Shown here: one piece after another, positions 33,388 through 41,197 of the stretch
Layout: every line of letters begins with the position of its first letter
Numbering within the stretch: position 1 is the stretch's first letter
Source: Paenibacillus sp. J2TS4
GTDB lineage: Bacteria > Bacillota > Bacilli > Paenibacillales > NBRC-103111
Assembly: GCF_018403245.1 (NCBI RefSeq)
Contig: NZ_BOSH01000002.1
Span: forward strand, 558,001-622,000
Direction: 5' to 3'
Length of the DNA: 64,000 bases
Translations under genes and position numbers: made by a program
The notes under the pieces: model-generated
Seen by the model: only the letters and a program-made list of their open reading frames with translations
Database searches by the model: none
What the model was told of the DNA's origin: nothing

Positions 33388-34482
33388 TCACTTTCCGGAT
33401 CGTTTATAGAATGGAGTGGGAACGACCTTGGCCTTAAGTCTTTTTCCACGGATCTCCACCCAGATCTCCGTTCCGGATTGCGCATAGGAGCGGTCGATCA
33501 GGGCCAGACCGACATTCTTTTTCAAAGTGGGAGATTGAGTGCCGGTCGTCACTTCCCCAATCCGGTCATTGCCGGAGTAGATCGGATAAGTGCTTCTCGG
33601 AATTCCACGATCCACCATTTCGATCCCTACCAGCTTGCGGAGAGCTCCCGCCTTCTTTTGCTCCAGCAGAGCCTCACTACCGATGAATTCGCCCTTATCC
33701 GCTTTGACGAACATACCCAGCCCGGCTTCAATCGGAGTAATGTCGGCGGACAACTCCTGGCCGTAAAGCGGCAGCCTCGCTTCGAACCTGAGCGTGTCTC
33801 TTGCTCCCAATCCTGCCGGAACGAGCCCCTCTTCTTCGCCCAAGGTCAACAAACGCTCCCAAAGTAGGATCGCATCATCCCGGTGGACGTAAAGCTCGAA
33901 GCCGTCCTCTCCTGTATATCCGGTTCTGGACACAATGGCTGGAACTTCGGCGACCTTCACATCCTTCATGAAGTAAAACGGCTTCAATCCGGATACCGGG
34001 GCATCAATCGCCTTCTGCAAAATCCGTTCGGCCTGCGGACCTTGTAAAGCCAGCAGCGCCGTCTCTTCAGATACATCCTGATATTCGGTGTCCTCACCAA
34101 TATGCTGATCTATCCACTCTATATCCTTCTCCACATTGGAGGCATTGATAACGAGCATAAATTCTTCTTCGTTAAACCGGTAGACGATCAGATCGTCGAC
34201 TACTCCACCGTGCGGATAGCACATAAAGCTATATTGGACCTGGCCGTCTTCCAGCTTGGACACGTCGTTGGTGGTTAACCGTTGAAGGAATTCAATGGCC
34301 CCTGGACCGAGCACCTTCACTTCCCCCATGTGCGACACATCGAACAATCCAGCCTGCTGCCGGACGGCGTGATGCTCCGATTGAATTCCGGCATATTGCA
34401 CAGGAAGCTCCCAGCCTCCAAAATCGATCACTTTGGCTCCGTACTTTTCATAAATCGGAAACAGCGGCGTTCTTTTCAGCAT
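33388..34482 (-). CDS. gcvT: Glycine cleavage system T protein (aminomethyltransferase)
   Basis: 364 residues. GcvT transfers the methylene group from GcvH-bound aminomethyl to tetrahydrofolate, releasing ammonia. Family blocks: [94 protein letters not shown] and the C-terminal [31 protein letters not shown]. Length is normal. AGGAGGAAGGGTCGG precedes the ATG. It is first in the operon, 200 bp downstream of a glycine-riboswitch-controlled terminator. Confidence 0.95.
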   Translation of the reverse strand: MLKRTPLFPIYEKYGAKVIDFGGWELPVQYAGIQSEHHAVRQQAGLFDVSHMGEVKVLGPGAIEFLQRLTTNDVSKLEDGQVQYSFMCYPHGGVVDDLIVYRFNEEEFMLVINASNVEKDIEWIDQHIGEDTEYQDVSEETALLALQGPQAERILQKAIDAPVSGLKPFYFMKDVKVAEVPAIVSRTGYTGEDGFELYVHRDDAILLWERLLTLGEEEGLVPAGLGARDTLRFEARLPLYGQELSADITPIEAGLGMFVKADKGEFIGSEALLEQKKAGALRKLVGIEMVDRGIPRSTYPIYSGNDRIGEVTTGTQSPTLKKNVGLALIDRSYAQSGTEIWVEIRGKRLKAKVVPTPFYKRSGK

Positions 34483-34590
34483 CCGACCCTTCCTCCTTGT
34501 CAGTTATCAAACAAAGAACTATTAAACACCCACTATCAGCATAGGCAACTGTATCGATTTTCATGATCTGCAGCCTTTTCGCCAAGGATA

Positions 34591-34664
34591 AACGCCTGCG
34601 TCGCACTTGATCTCTGATCAAGAAAGCCTGCATTTACCGTCGAAATTTACCGATAACGATTTTT
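34591..34664. repeat. 74-bp dispersed repeat, copy A
   Basis: Shares about 85-90 percent of positions with 42910-42983, centred on the perfect hairpin CTTGATC-TCT-GATCAAG followed by AAAGCCTGC and CGAAATTTACCGATA. It abuts the T-run of the riboswitch terminator, in the leader of gcvT. Confidence 0.75.
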
Positions 34665-34683
34665 GTGAATATTTCACAAAAAA

Positions 34684-34726
34684 ACAGAGCGAAACAACAC
34701 AGTTCTCCTGCGTTATTTCGCTCTGT
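34684..34726 (-). terminator. Terminator of the glycine riboswitch
   Basis: Minus strand ACAGAGCGAAA ... TTTCGCTCTGT, an 11-bp stem, followed by TTTTTTTG. It follows directly on the second glycine aptamer, so glycine binding can decide readthrough into gcvT. Confidence 0.88.
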
Positions 34727-34918
34727 CCTTTTACCTGAGAGTTGCCTCTAGCCTCCTGCTGCCGCTAAAGTTTCCCCTTGGGTGTCCTCGCAAAATGCGG
34801 GATCTCTCCAGAGTTGCGTCCGATACAGGTCCTTTTGCCTGAGAGATTCACCTTGCGGCTTACTCCTTCGGCGTTACCGTCTGACTCCGTCAGCGGCAAT
34901 CTCTCCCTTGTATCCTCA
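34727..34918 (-). ncRNA. Tandem glycine riboswitch
   Basis: Two similar aptamers on the minus strand. The first contains GGGAGAGATTGCCGC and ends CTCTCAGGCAAAAGGACC; the second begins CTCTGGAGAGATCCCGC and ends CTCTCAGGTAAAAGGACAG. These are the conserved glycine-aptamer cores. They precede gcvT and are followed by the expression-platform terminator, consistent with an ON switch: glycine bound, terminator prevented, gcv operon expressed. Confidence 0.93.
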
Positions 34919-35153
34919 TTCGCCTATATGGATTGTATTATGATCGTACTCCAATTTATGTGCACCCGCTAATGAGCCATGCAGATTAATTCCCCATTCC
35001 GTGTGTTAAATGGGTATATATCCCATTATTTCACAACTTCTCTGTTTGTCAACCCTTTTCCAGCCTCCTTGACACCCGTTCTTTAAGTATAATAAGCTAT
35101 TAGCGAATCCGTTAGACGCAGTTCGAATATGTGTAGAAGTGAGGGATTTGTCA

Positions 35154-35543
35154 ATGAGCGAATTAAAATCCGGATTATTGTACAGTAAAGAACATGAGTG
35201 GGTACAGAAGCTTGATGGCAATAAGGTCCGAATCGGAATAACTGATTTTGCACAAAATCAGCTGGGCGACATCGTTTTCGTTGAGCTGCCGGCTGAAGGA
35301 GACGAAATTACTGCCGGGGACAGCACAGGCAGTGTCGAATCCGTCAAAACCGTATCGGACATTTATTCCCCCGTCACAGGCAAAGTAGTCAGCGTTAACC
35401 AAACATTGGACGACTCCCCGGAGCTCGTCAACACCGATCCTTACGGACAAGGCTGGATGTTTGAAGTGGAATTGGAGAGCGAAGAAGCTCTGGCCGGTCT
35501 ATTGAGCGAGGAAGATTACCGCTCCTTTACAGACAGCGAGTAA
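35154..35543 (+). CDS. gcvH: Glycine cleavage system H protein
   Basis: 129 residues, the lipoyl carrier that shuttles aminomethyl among the P, T and L proteins. The lipoylated Lys is in [20 protein letters not shown] (about residue 65); EHEWVQ near the start and [15 protein letters not shown] near the end are family marks. ATG at 35154 follows GAGGG by eight bases; the frame is open five codons upstream. It is divergent from gcvT and has its own transcript, so it is not under the glycine riboswitch. In Bacillus it also supplies lipoyl groups for other 2-oxoacid dehydrogenases such as OdhAB. Confidence 0.95.
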   Translation: MSELKSGLLYSKEHEWVQKLDGNKVRIGITDFAQNQLGDIVFVELPAEGDEITAGDSTGSVESVKTVSDIYSPVTGKVVSVNQTLDDSPELVNTDPYGQGWMFEVELESEEALAGLLSEEDYRSFTDSE

Positions 35544-35670
35544 TAAGTCACACCGGGGAACTCTTGAGGATCGCCGCGGTGTCTGGTCCTCGCGCATCCG
35601 AAGCGGGGCCAAGCACGATGTATGAAAGCGAGTTTGTAACTGCGCAAGTTCACCCGCGATATATTCGCAA

Positions 35671-35709
35671 CTAGCAAAACCGCCCAGTTCTCTGTGGCGG
35701 TTTTGCTAG
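35671..35709. terminator. Bidirectional terminator after gcvH
   Basis: CTAGCAAAACCGCC / GGCGGTTTTGCTAG, a 14-bp perfect stem with an 11-nt loop, 128 bp past the gcvH stop. The 35544-35670 spacer before it shows nothing else. Confidence 0.75.
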
Positions 35710-35783
35710 GATCAGGCCCCATCAAATCCGGTCTGACCCCAACTGCCGGAGCCTTCCCCACTGAAGGATGAAGATCAATTCTA

Positions 35784-35900
35784 TCAGGTGAAAGCTTTAC
35801 TAAAGCGTCGTGCCGCAACTTGACGAAGCAAGGAATAGAGTAACCAACCCGCAAAAGCACCGCTTCCGTAGTAAATGATGTCGTTAATATTAAAAGCAAT
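35784..35900 (-). pseudogene. C-terminal remnant of a VanZ-like membrane protein
   Basis: A minus-strand frame ending TGA at 35784-35786 encodes FNINDIIYYGSGAFAGWLLY followed by SLLRQVAARRFSKAFT. The F-x-x-N-D-I-I ... G-x-x-x-G-x-L-L-Y pattern is the last helix of VanZ-family proteins. Only about 37 residues remain; a stop lies just upstream and no start is available. It lies between the gcvH terminator and the terminator of the Gfo/Idh gene. Confidence 0.5.
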
Positions 35901-35902
35901 AG

Positions 35903-35944
35903 AAAAACCCGCCTATAGCCGGTTTGTATCCGTCCAAGCGGGTT
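35903..35944 (-). terminator. Terminator of the Gfo/Idh oxidoreductase gene
   Basis: Minus strand AACCCGC ... GCGGGTT followed by TTTCTATT, with additional pairing inside the 25-nt loop; 29 bp past the stop. Confidence 0.65.
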
Positions 35945-35972
35945 GTATAAATTATTAATGCCATTAACCATT

Positions 35973-37049
35973 CTAGAAGCTATGGTTAGAAAACTCCGGA
36001 TTTTGTCGGAAGCATTCTTCCATGACAGCAATTTGCTGACGGACTTGCTCAGGGGTAATATCCAGCGGCTCTCCGTTAGCTAGTGTATTATAGAGCATTG
36101 TATAGAATTTCATACCCATTTGGTCGAAGAAGCTCCCGCCATCTTCAGAGATGCTCCAGCTCTCTTCATACCATTTCAGTTCTTCCCCACAGTAGGCAGG
36201 AGTACCATCGGCCTTGCTCAGCGGCTCGCTTACCACGCTCTGGTCGGGCGCTTCTTCGGGCTTGAAATATTTCCAATCCAGACGCTGGATCGACCCTTTA
36301 ATCCCGCCGAGCGTTCCTTGTACATTATAGGTCCCTTCCGGGTAAATACAACAGGACGATATTTCGACGTCGATATTCGGGCGTCCATTGCCGTGCAGAA
36401 TTAGCTTAACATAATCCTCCGCGTCTCCGAACGAAACGGCCCGATCCATGATACAGGTCACTTTCGGCATAATATCGGTGCCGTATAATTGAAGAGCTTG
36501 GTCTACAGGATGAGGACCGGTATTCAGCAGGTTCCCCCCGTTTTTCTCTTGCAGCGTCTGCCAATCCCATCTTCTGGCAAACCCGTTATAGGAAATATTC
36601 ACTTGAACAACCCGGCCGATAACGCCCGAGTCGATAATTTTGCGAATTTGCTCAAAGGCTGGAGAGTAGCGGGATTGCTGATAGATCGCCAGCACTTTTC
36701 CTGATTTCTTGGAGGCTTCAATTAATTGGTCCACATCGGCGACTCTTCTGGCCAATGGTTTTTCACAGAGGACGTTGAATCCGTTGTTAAGACATTCCAA
36801 AGAGACGGGTACGTGAAGCTGGCTGGGTGTCGCGTTGACGATTAGATCCAGATCGTCCCGTTGGAACAGATCTCGGTAATCGGCGTAAGCGTCACAATGG
36901 AGCTCGGTCTCCGCCCTTGTTCTACGTTCTTCCAGCGGATCGGACACCGCGACAATCTCAAATAATTCCGGCAGCTTCTGAATTATGTAGCCGTGAATAT
37001 CGCGACCGCTTCTGCCTTGACCGATAATCCCTACCTTTAATCGTTTCAT
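35973..37049 (-). CDS. Gfo/Idh/MocA-family oxidoreductase
   Basis: 358 residues. The Rossmann start is LKVGIIGQGRSGRDIHGYII (NAD(P) binding), then VNATPSQLHVPVSLECLNNGFNVLCEKPLARRV, where CEKPLA is the family signature with the catalytic Lys, and NTGPHPVDQALQLYG, with the catalytic His. The enzymes oxidise or epimerise sugars and inositols. ATG at 37049 follows GGAAGG by nine bases; a TTG three codons upstream overlaps the ribosome site. It is next to an AraC regulator and a GH4 glycosidase, so a role in the same sugar pathway is likely but not shown. An intrinsic terminator follows. Confidence 0.9.
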   Translation of the reverse strand: MKRLKVGIIGQGRSGRDIHGYIIQKLPELFEIVAVSDPLEERRTRAETELHCDAYADYRDLFQRDDLDLIVNATPSQLHVPVSLECLNNGFNVLCEKPLARRVADVDQLIEASKKSGKVLAIYQQSRYSPAFEQIRKIIDSGVIGRVVQVNISYNGFARRWDWQTLQEKNGGNLLNTGPHPVDQALQLYGTDIMPKVTCIMDRAVSFGDAEDYVKLILHGNGRPNIDVEISSCCIYPEGTYNVQGTLGGIKGSIQRLDWKYFKPEEAPDQSVVSEPLSKADGTPAYCGEELKWYEESWSISEDGGSFFDQMGMKFYTMLYNTLANGEPLDITPEQVRQQIAVMEECFRQNPEFSNHSF

Positions 37050-37187
37050 TAGGTGCAACCTTCCTTTTCTGGATTGGATATTTACCTATGTTCTACCATA
37101 TCAACGGAAGATCAGATTGACAAGTCCTTTCTTACAGGGAGACAAATCTATTTTTAAACGTACTATAGATAAAGCCGTCTAGCCCCT

Positions 37188-38048
37188 CTAATATTGGCAA
37201 TCATAGACGGACTCGGCCTGCTCCTCCCGATAACGGGTTGGAGAGCTGCCGAACCATTTTTTAAATTGCTTGGAAAAATAAAGCGCATCCGGAAAGCCGA
37301 CACTGGAAGCCACCTGTTCGATGGTCAGCGGCTCCCGCAGCAAAATCCGGGCACGCTCCATACGAATTTTGAGCAAAAATTGCATAGGGGACATTCCTGT
37401 ATGCTGCTTGAAAATTTTAGATAAATAGGAGCGGTGGTAGCCCAGCGTATGCGCCATCTGCTCTATCGAAATCGGCTGAGGATATTGCAGATTCAACCAG
37501 CGAACCGCCTGCTCCACCTGAAGCTGTCCCGGGTCCGCACTGGAAGAGCGGGAAGGCAGCACCTTCAGTTGTTTACCATATTCCGCAAGAACAAGACGAA
37601 AATAAGCTCCCGCCTGTAAGTCGCAGAATGGCTGACCTTCCTTAAGGACTCGGGCTATTTTATGAAATAGAACAGTAATTTTACGGTTGCCTGTCGTGCT
37701 TACCGTTGGCTGATGTGGAGTGATTTGAAGCTCTGCCAACAATTCATCCGCCCGGCTTCCCTTGAATCCGATCCATAGATATTGCCAAGGCTCCTGCTCG
37801 TCCGATTCGTAGCTGGACAGCTCCGATGGAAAGATAAAGAAGTGCCCGCCCTCGGTAATTTCGTAATCCCTCCCCCGGCAGCGAAAGGTGCCTTTGCCGG
37901 AAATGACATAGTGGACGAGATGATAGTCGAGTAATTGCGGACCTACCTTGTGCCTTGCCGGAGTTTGCGCATAGCCGGAAAATAATACAACCAGTTCCCC
38001 TGTTCCCGGGTATGGATTCAAGGAAACCGTATGAGTGGGTGTGCCCAT
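37188..38048 (-). CDS. AraC-family regulator, probable activator of the GH4 gene
   Basis: 286 residues with an N-terminal cupin-like sugar-sensing domain (about 20-150: LLDYHLVHYVISGKGTFRCRGRDYEITEGGHFFIFPSE) and a C-terminal double HTH (ISIEQMAHTLGYHRSYLSKIFKQHTGMSPMQFLLKIRMERARILL and IEQVASSVGFPDALYFSKQFKKWFGSSPTRYR). This is the layout of MelR/RafR-type activators. It is divergent from the GH4 gene; direct repeats at 38332-38359 in the shared region are candidate sites. GGGAGAGATGCGAA precedes the ATG. Confidence 0.9.
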   Translation of the reverse strand: MGTPTHTVSLNPYPGTGELVVLFSGYAQTPARHKVGPQLLDYHLVHYVISGKGTFRCRGRDYEITEGGHFFIFPSELSSYESDEQEPWQYLWIGFKGSRADELLAELQITPHQPTVSTTGNRKITVLFHKIARVLKEGQPFCDLQAGAYFRLVLAEYGKQLKVLPSRSSSADPGQLQVEQAVRWLNLQYPQPISIEQMAHTLGYHRSYLSKIFKQHTGMSPMQFLLKIRMERARILLREPLTIEQVASSVGFPDALYFSKQFKKWFGSSPTRYREEQAESVYDCQY

Positions 38049-38331
38049 TTCGCATCTCTCCCTTTCTTTGGCTTTCTGCTTTCATTGTCTCTTATCGGGG
38101 GTATCCGGGATCTATCTTATGGTCTATCTTCCTTTGTATCTAAGTCTGTATGTATACCATCTGGCTGCTGCCAATTGCGAAGGAAGAGCGCGGCTTTTCT
38201 ATCTGTCTGACACTCAGTTCTCCTTCATTGTCACGCAGAATTCTGCTCAGGTGCCGCCGGACTTCTATTTACAAGGTAATGCAACTTGCCGTTCTTTTCA
38301 AGACTAATCAGAGCAAATAAACAACATTTCT

Positions 38332-38359
38332 CCATATGAAAGTGGTATGATTCCATATG
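38332..38359. promoter_or_regulatory. Direct-repeat operator candidate (CCATATG x2, 21-bp period)
   Basis: CCATATG at 38332-38338 and 38353-38359, in similar context (T-CCATATG-x-AAG). Two helical turns apart on the same face, about 70-95 bp upstream of the GH4 ATG: typical AraC half-site geometry. The rest of the 38049-38427 spacer shows no gene. Confidence 0.5.
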
Positions 38360-38427
38360 CAAGCTTCCTCCCAGACCGTATAGTTTATGGTAACGCATCA
38401 CTTTACTATTAAGGGAGGAACAACAAC

Positions 38428-39726
38428 ATGTCCAAAATTACTTTTCTCGGAGCTGGAAGCACCGTCTTTGCCAAAAATGTTCTGGGCGACTGCATGCTGA
38501 CCGAATCGCTTCAACAGTTTGAGCTTGCTTTATTCGATATCGACCCTGAGCGATTGAAGGATTCCGAAAATATGCTCAACAATTTAAAACAATCGACGGG
38601 AAGCGGTTGTCGGATTACTGCCTACTCTGACCGCAAGGAAGCATTGCGAGGCGCCAAATACGTTGTCAATGCCATTCAAGTGGGAGGATACGATCCTTGT
38701 ACGATTACGGATTTTGAAATCCCCAAAAAATACGGCTTACGTCAAACGATTGGAGACACCATCGGCATCGGCGGTATTTTCCGCAACCTCCGGACGATTC
38801 CAGTTATGCTGGACTTTGCCCAGGACATTCAAGAAGTCTGCCCTGACGCCTGGTTCCTGAATTATACGAACCCGATGGCTGTATTGACGAATGTTATGAA
38901 TACCCACGGCGGTGTCAAAACAGTAGGCTTGTGCCACAGCGTTCAGGCCTGCATGCCCCATCTGTTTAAACAATTGGAAATGGACGCCACCGGAGTTCAG
39001 ACCAAAATTGCCGGCATTAACCATATGGCCTGGCTGCTGGAGTGCACCAAAGACGGAATCGACCTGTACCCGGAAATCAAACGGAGAGCGAAGGAAAAGC
39101 AGCAAGAAAAACATCACGACATGGTCCGGTTTGAACTCATGTTCCGCTTCGGATATTATGTTACGGAATCGTCCGAGCATAATGCGGAATATCATCCGTA
39201 CTTCATCAAAAGAAATTATCCCGAGCTGATTGACCGCTTCAATATTCCGCTGGATGAATATCCGCGGCGCTGCGTTAACCAAATCCAGAGATGGCAAACG
39301 ATGCGGGAAGAATTGGTTAACAATCGCAACCTGGAGCATCACCGCTCCAACGAGTATGCCTCTTACATATTTGAGGCGATGGAAACCAACCGCCCGTTCA
39401 AAATTGGCGGCAACGTGATGAACACCGGACTCATCACCAATCTTCCTCAAGAAGCGTGTGTGGAAGTTCCCTGCCTGGTCGATTCAACCGGGGTGACACC
39501 GACCTATGTGGGAGATTTGCCTCCACAATTGGCGGCACTTAATCGGACCAACATCAATACGCAGTTGTTGACGATCGAAGCGGCCATAACCCGCAAGAAA
39601 GAACATATCTATCATGCTGCTCTATTAGATCCACATACATCAGCCGAGCTATCGATCGATGATATTGTGGCTCTGTGTGACGATCTAATTGAGGCTCACG
39701 GTGACTGGCTCCCTAAATTTCACTAA
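38428..39726 (+). CDS. melA: GH4 alpha-glucosidase/alpha-galactosidase
   Basis: 432 residues of glycoside hydrolase family 4, which uses NAD+ and Mn2+ in a redox-elimination mechanism. Visible are the Rossmann KITFLGAGSTVFAKNVLGD, FLNYTNPMAVLT (substrate phosphate/sugar loop), the metal-binding Cys-His in VGLCHSVQA, the GINHMAWLLE element and NAEYHPYF. The CHS motif and length fit MelA-type alpha-galactosidases. GGGAGG precedes the ATG. It is divergent from an AraC regulator with possible binding sites between them and ends in a terminator. No transporter is next to it, so sugar uptake is provided elsewhere. The symbol is given by family similarity. Confidence 0.85.
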   Translation: MSKITFLGAGSTVFAKNVLGDCMLTESLQQFELALFDIDPERLKDSENMLNNLKQSTGSGCRITAYSDRKEALRGAKYVVNAIQVGGYDPCTITDFEIPKKYGLRQTIGDTIGIGGIFRNLRTIPVMLDFAQDIQEVCPDAWFLNYTNPMAVLTNVMNTHGGVKTVGLCHSVQACMPHLFKQLEMDATGVQTKIAGINHMAWLLECTKDGIDLYPEIKRRAKEKQQEKHHDMVRFELMFRFGYYVTESSEHNAEYHPYFIKRNYPELIDRFNIPLDEYPRRCVNQIQRWQTMREELVNNRNLEHHRSNEYASYIFEAMETNRPFKIGGNVMNTGLITNLPQEACVEVPCLVDSTGVTPTYVGDLPPQLAALNRTNINTQLLTIEAAITRKKEHIYHAALLDPHTSAELSIDDIVALCDDLIEAHGDWLPKFH

Positions 39727-39750
39727 TTTTTTGACTAAATAGAAAAAAAG

Positions 39751-39778
39751 ACAGCCTCCGACTTTGGCCGGAGGCTGT
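39751..39778. terminator. Bidirectional terminator
   Basis: ACAGCCTCCG / CGGAGGCTGT with an 8-nt loop, AAAAAAAG before and TTTCTATT after, between the converging GH4 and LysM-3D genes. Confidence 0.8.
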
Positions 39779-39854
39779 TTCTATTGGATAGTATCTAATC
39801 ATTGTAACTTTCTATGAAATAAACCGGCTGCTGCAACTTATACAGCTTAGCAAA

Positions 39855-40658
39855 TTAGTCCAGAATATAAACGGTTACATCCTGAATGCCAAATCGATTA
39901 ACTTCGGAACGGCTGCCGGGCATGAATATGTCAATTCGATTGCCTTTAATGGCCCCGCCCTGGTCTGTCGCTTTGCCTACCATTCCTCCTACAGGCAGGC
40001 CTGCGCTATTATATCCGGTAATATAAACGGTAGAATTCATCGGAATCACCGACGGATCTACAGCGATCGTCCCCAATTGCAGCGGGTTGCCGTAATAATC
40101 GACCGGTCCCCACCCATTCTCTTCGTGAGAAGCGGAGTACGCAGTAGCTTTCGCATTAATCACTTTGCTATAAGTATAGGATTCCCCCGAAGCAGTCGTA
40201 ATGGTGGAGGCATCGCTGGCAGGAGCCGGGATTACGGTCGGCTGGGACTCCGCCATTAAAGCCGTCATGCGATTATTCGTAAATCCTTCCGGAAGCGCAA
40301 GCACGATTCCCGGGTATAGATTGAGCGGATCATACTGGGGATTAGCCGCCATTAACAGATCCAGAGGAATATTTAATTGTTGTGAAATCTTCCAGAAGGA
40401 ATCTCCCTGCTGCACCGCATAGGAATTCGCGCCGGATACCGGAAGATTAACCGTTTGCCCGGCTTGCAGATTGTACATATCCAAATTCATATTCGCATTT
40501 ATAATAGATTCCAATGAGATTTGGTGCTTTTGAGAGATCGTCCATAAAGTATCGTCATCCTGCACCTGATAGGTCGCGGCAAAAGCCGGAGAAGCCAAGC
40601 TGGCAAGCGATACACCTAACGTTAGCGTCAACGCAGTTTTTCTCACAAACCGTTTCAT
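39855..40658 (-). CDS. Secreted LysM and 3D-domain cell-wall protein
   Basis: 267 residues. Signal peptide 1-27 (MKRFVRKTALTLTLGVSLAS, cleavage after AFA). Two LysM peptidoglycan-binding repeats follow (about 28-73 and 78-124: YQVQDDDTLWTISQKHQISL, YAVQQGDSFWKISQQLNIPLDLLMAANPQ). The C-terminal 3D domain (about 175-267) has AKATAYSASHEENGWG, VDPSVIPMNSTVYITG, GKATDQGGAIKGNRIDIFM: three Asp-bearing strands as in MltA/YocH-type muralytic enzymes. ATG at 40658 follows AAAGGAGTGCAGC; the longer frame upstream is riboswitch sequence. Regulated by the c-di-AMP riboswitch in the leader, as in other YocH-like genes. Confidence 0.92.
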   Translation of the reverse strand: MKRFVRKTALTLTLGVSLASLASPAFAATYQVQDDDTLWTISQKHQISLESIINANMNLDMYNLQAGQTVNLPVSGANSYAVQQGDSFWKISQQLNIPLDLLMAANPQYDPLNLYPGIVLALPEGFTNNRMTALMAESQPTVIPAPASDASTITTASGESYTYSKVINAKATAYSASHEENGWGPVDYYGNPLQLGTIAVDPSVIPMNSTVYITGYNSAGLPVGGMVGKATDQGGAIKGNRIDIFMPGSRSEVNRFGIQDVTVYILD

Positions 40659-40674
40659 GCTGCACTCCTTTTCA

Positions 40675-40822
40675 CTGCCTGCGGAGTTAGTTGTCGGATT
40701 CGGAATAAAGGATACATCCCTACGCCCAAAAAAGCGATTCACCCCAGTGCCGCGCAAGCCCATAGGCGGCACAACGGATCCCCCGCACTTCAAGTTAAAT
40801 TTTATTGAAGTTTCGGCGGTTA
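40675..40822 (-). ncRNA. c-di-AMP (ydaO/yuaA) riboswitch
   Basis: Minus-strand leader of the LysM-3D gene. In order: CCGCCGAAACTTC, CGGGGGATCCG, the hairpin GTGCCGCC...GCGGCAC, TGGGGTGAATCGC, GGGCGTAGGGAT, ATTCCGAATCCGACAACTAA and CTCCGCAGGC. These blocks and their spacing match the ydaO consensus. Its 3' end lies directly before AAAAGGAG. In this class c-di-AMP usually switches expression off. No separate terminator was seen, so masking of the ribosome site is possible. Confidence 0.85.
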
Positions 40823-41197
40823 AAGTCTAGCATAAAACAGCGGCCCTTTGAATGAGTAAAATATGGAAGGAGCGATCCGTTAATCAGAGATGCCCCCATT
40901 TTACGGACAAGTGAAAAGAATGTGAAGAAGACCGGCGGAACCTGCTTTGGCGGAAACTCCCATCCCGTTTTCCATCTTTTGGCCGTTTTAGTTTCCTGCA
41001 TTCTCCTTTATAGTTAAATTAGAGCATTCTAAGAGAAAACCTCTATCGGAGTATTTAGAGGAAGAGCCGACAAGATCAGCGAAATGGCTTCAATTAGAGG
41101 CTTTTTATCGCCTAATAGAATTATTCAGGAAGTAGAAAGTTATAGAATGCTATGGCGGTTTTAATATTGGAGATCTCACAAAAAGGAGAGTCATCGG

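Noticed and set aside
35516..36031. 171-codon minus-strand frame between gcvH and the Gfo/Idh gene
   Set aside because: It crosses two terminators and the ends of both neighbouring genes; composition is not protein-like. The real coding trace here is the VanZ-like remnant in another frame.
40659..40793. N-terminal extension of the LysM-3D protein by 45 codons
   Set aside because: The extension is the translated riboswitch; the signal peptide and AAAGGAG place the start at 40658.
40795..41001. 68-codon minus-strand frame upstream of the LysM-3D gene
   Set aside because: Its end overlaps the c-di-AMP riboswitch and it has no family resemblance; the upstream stretch more likely holds the promoter.
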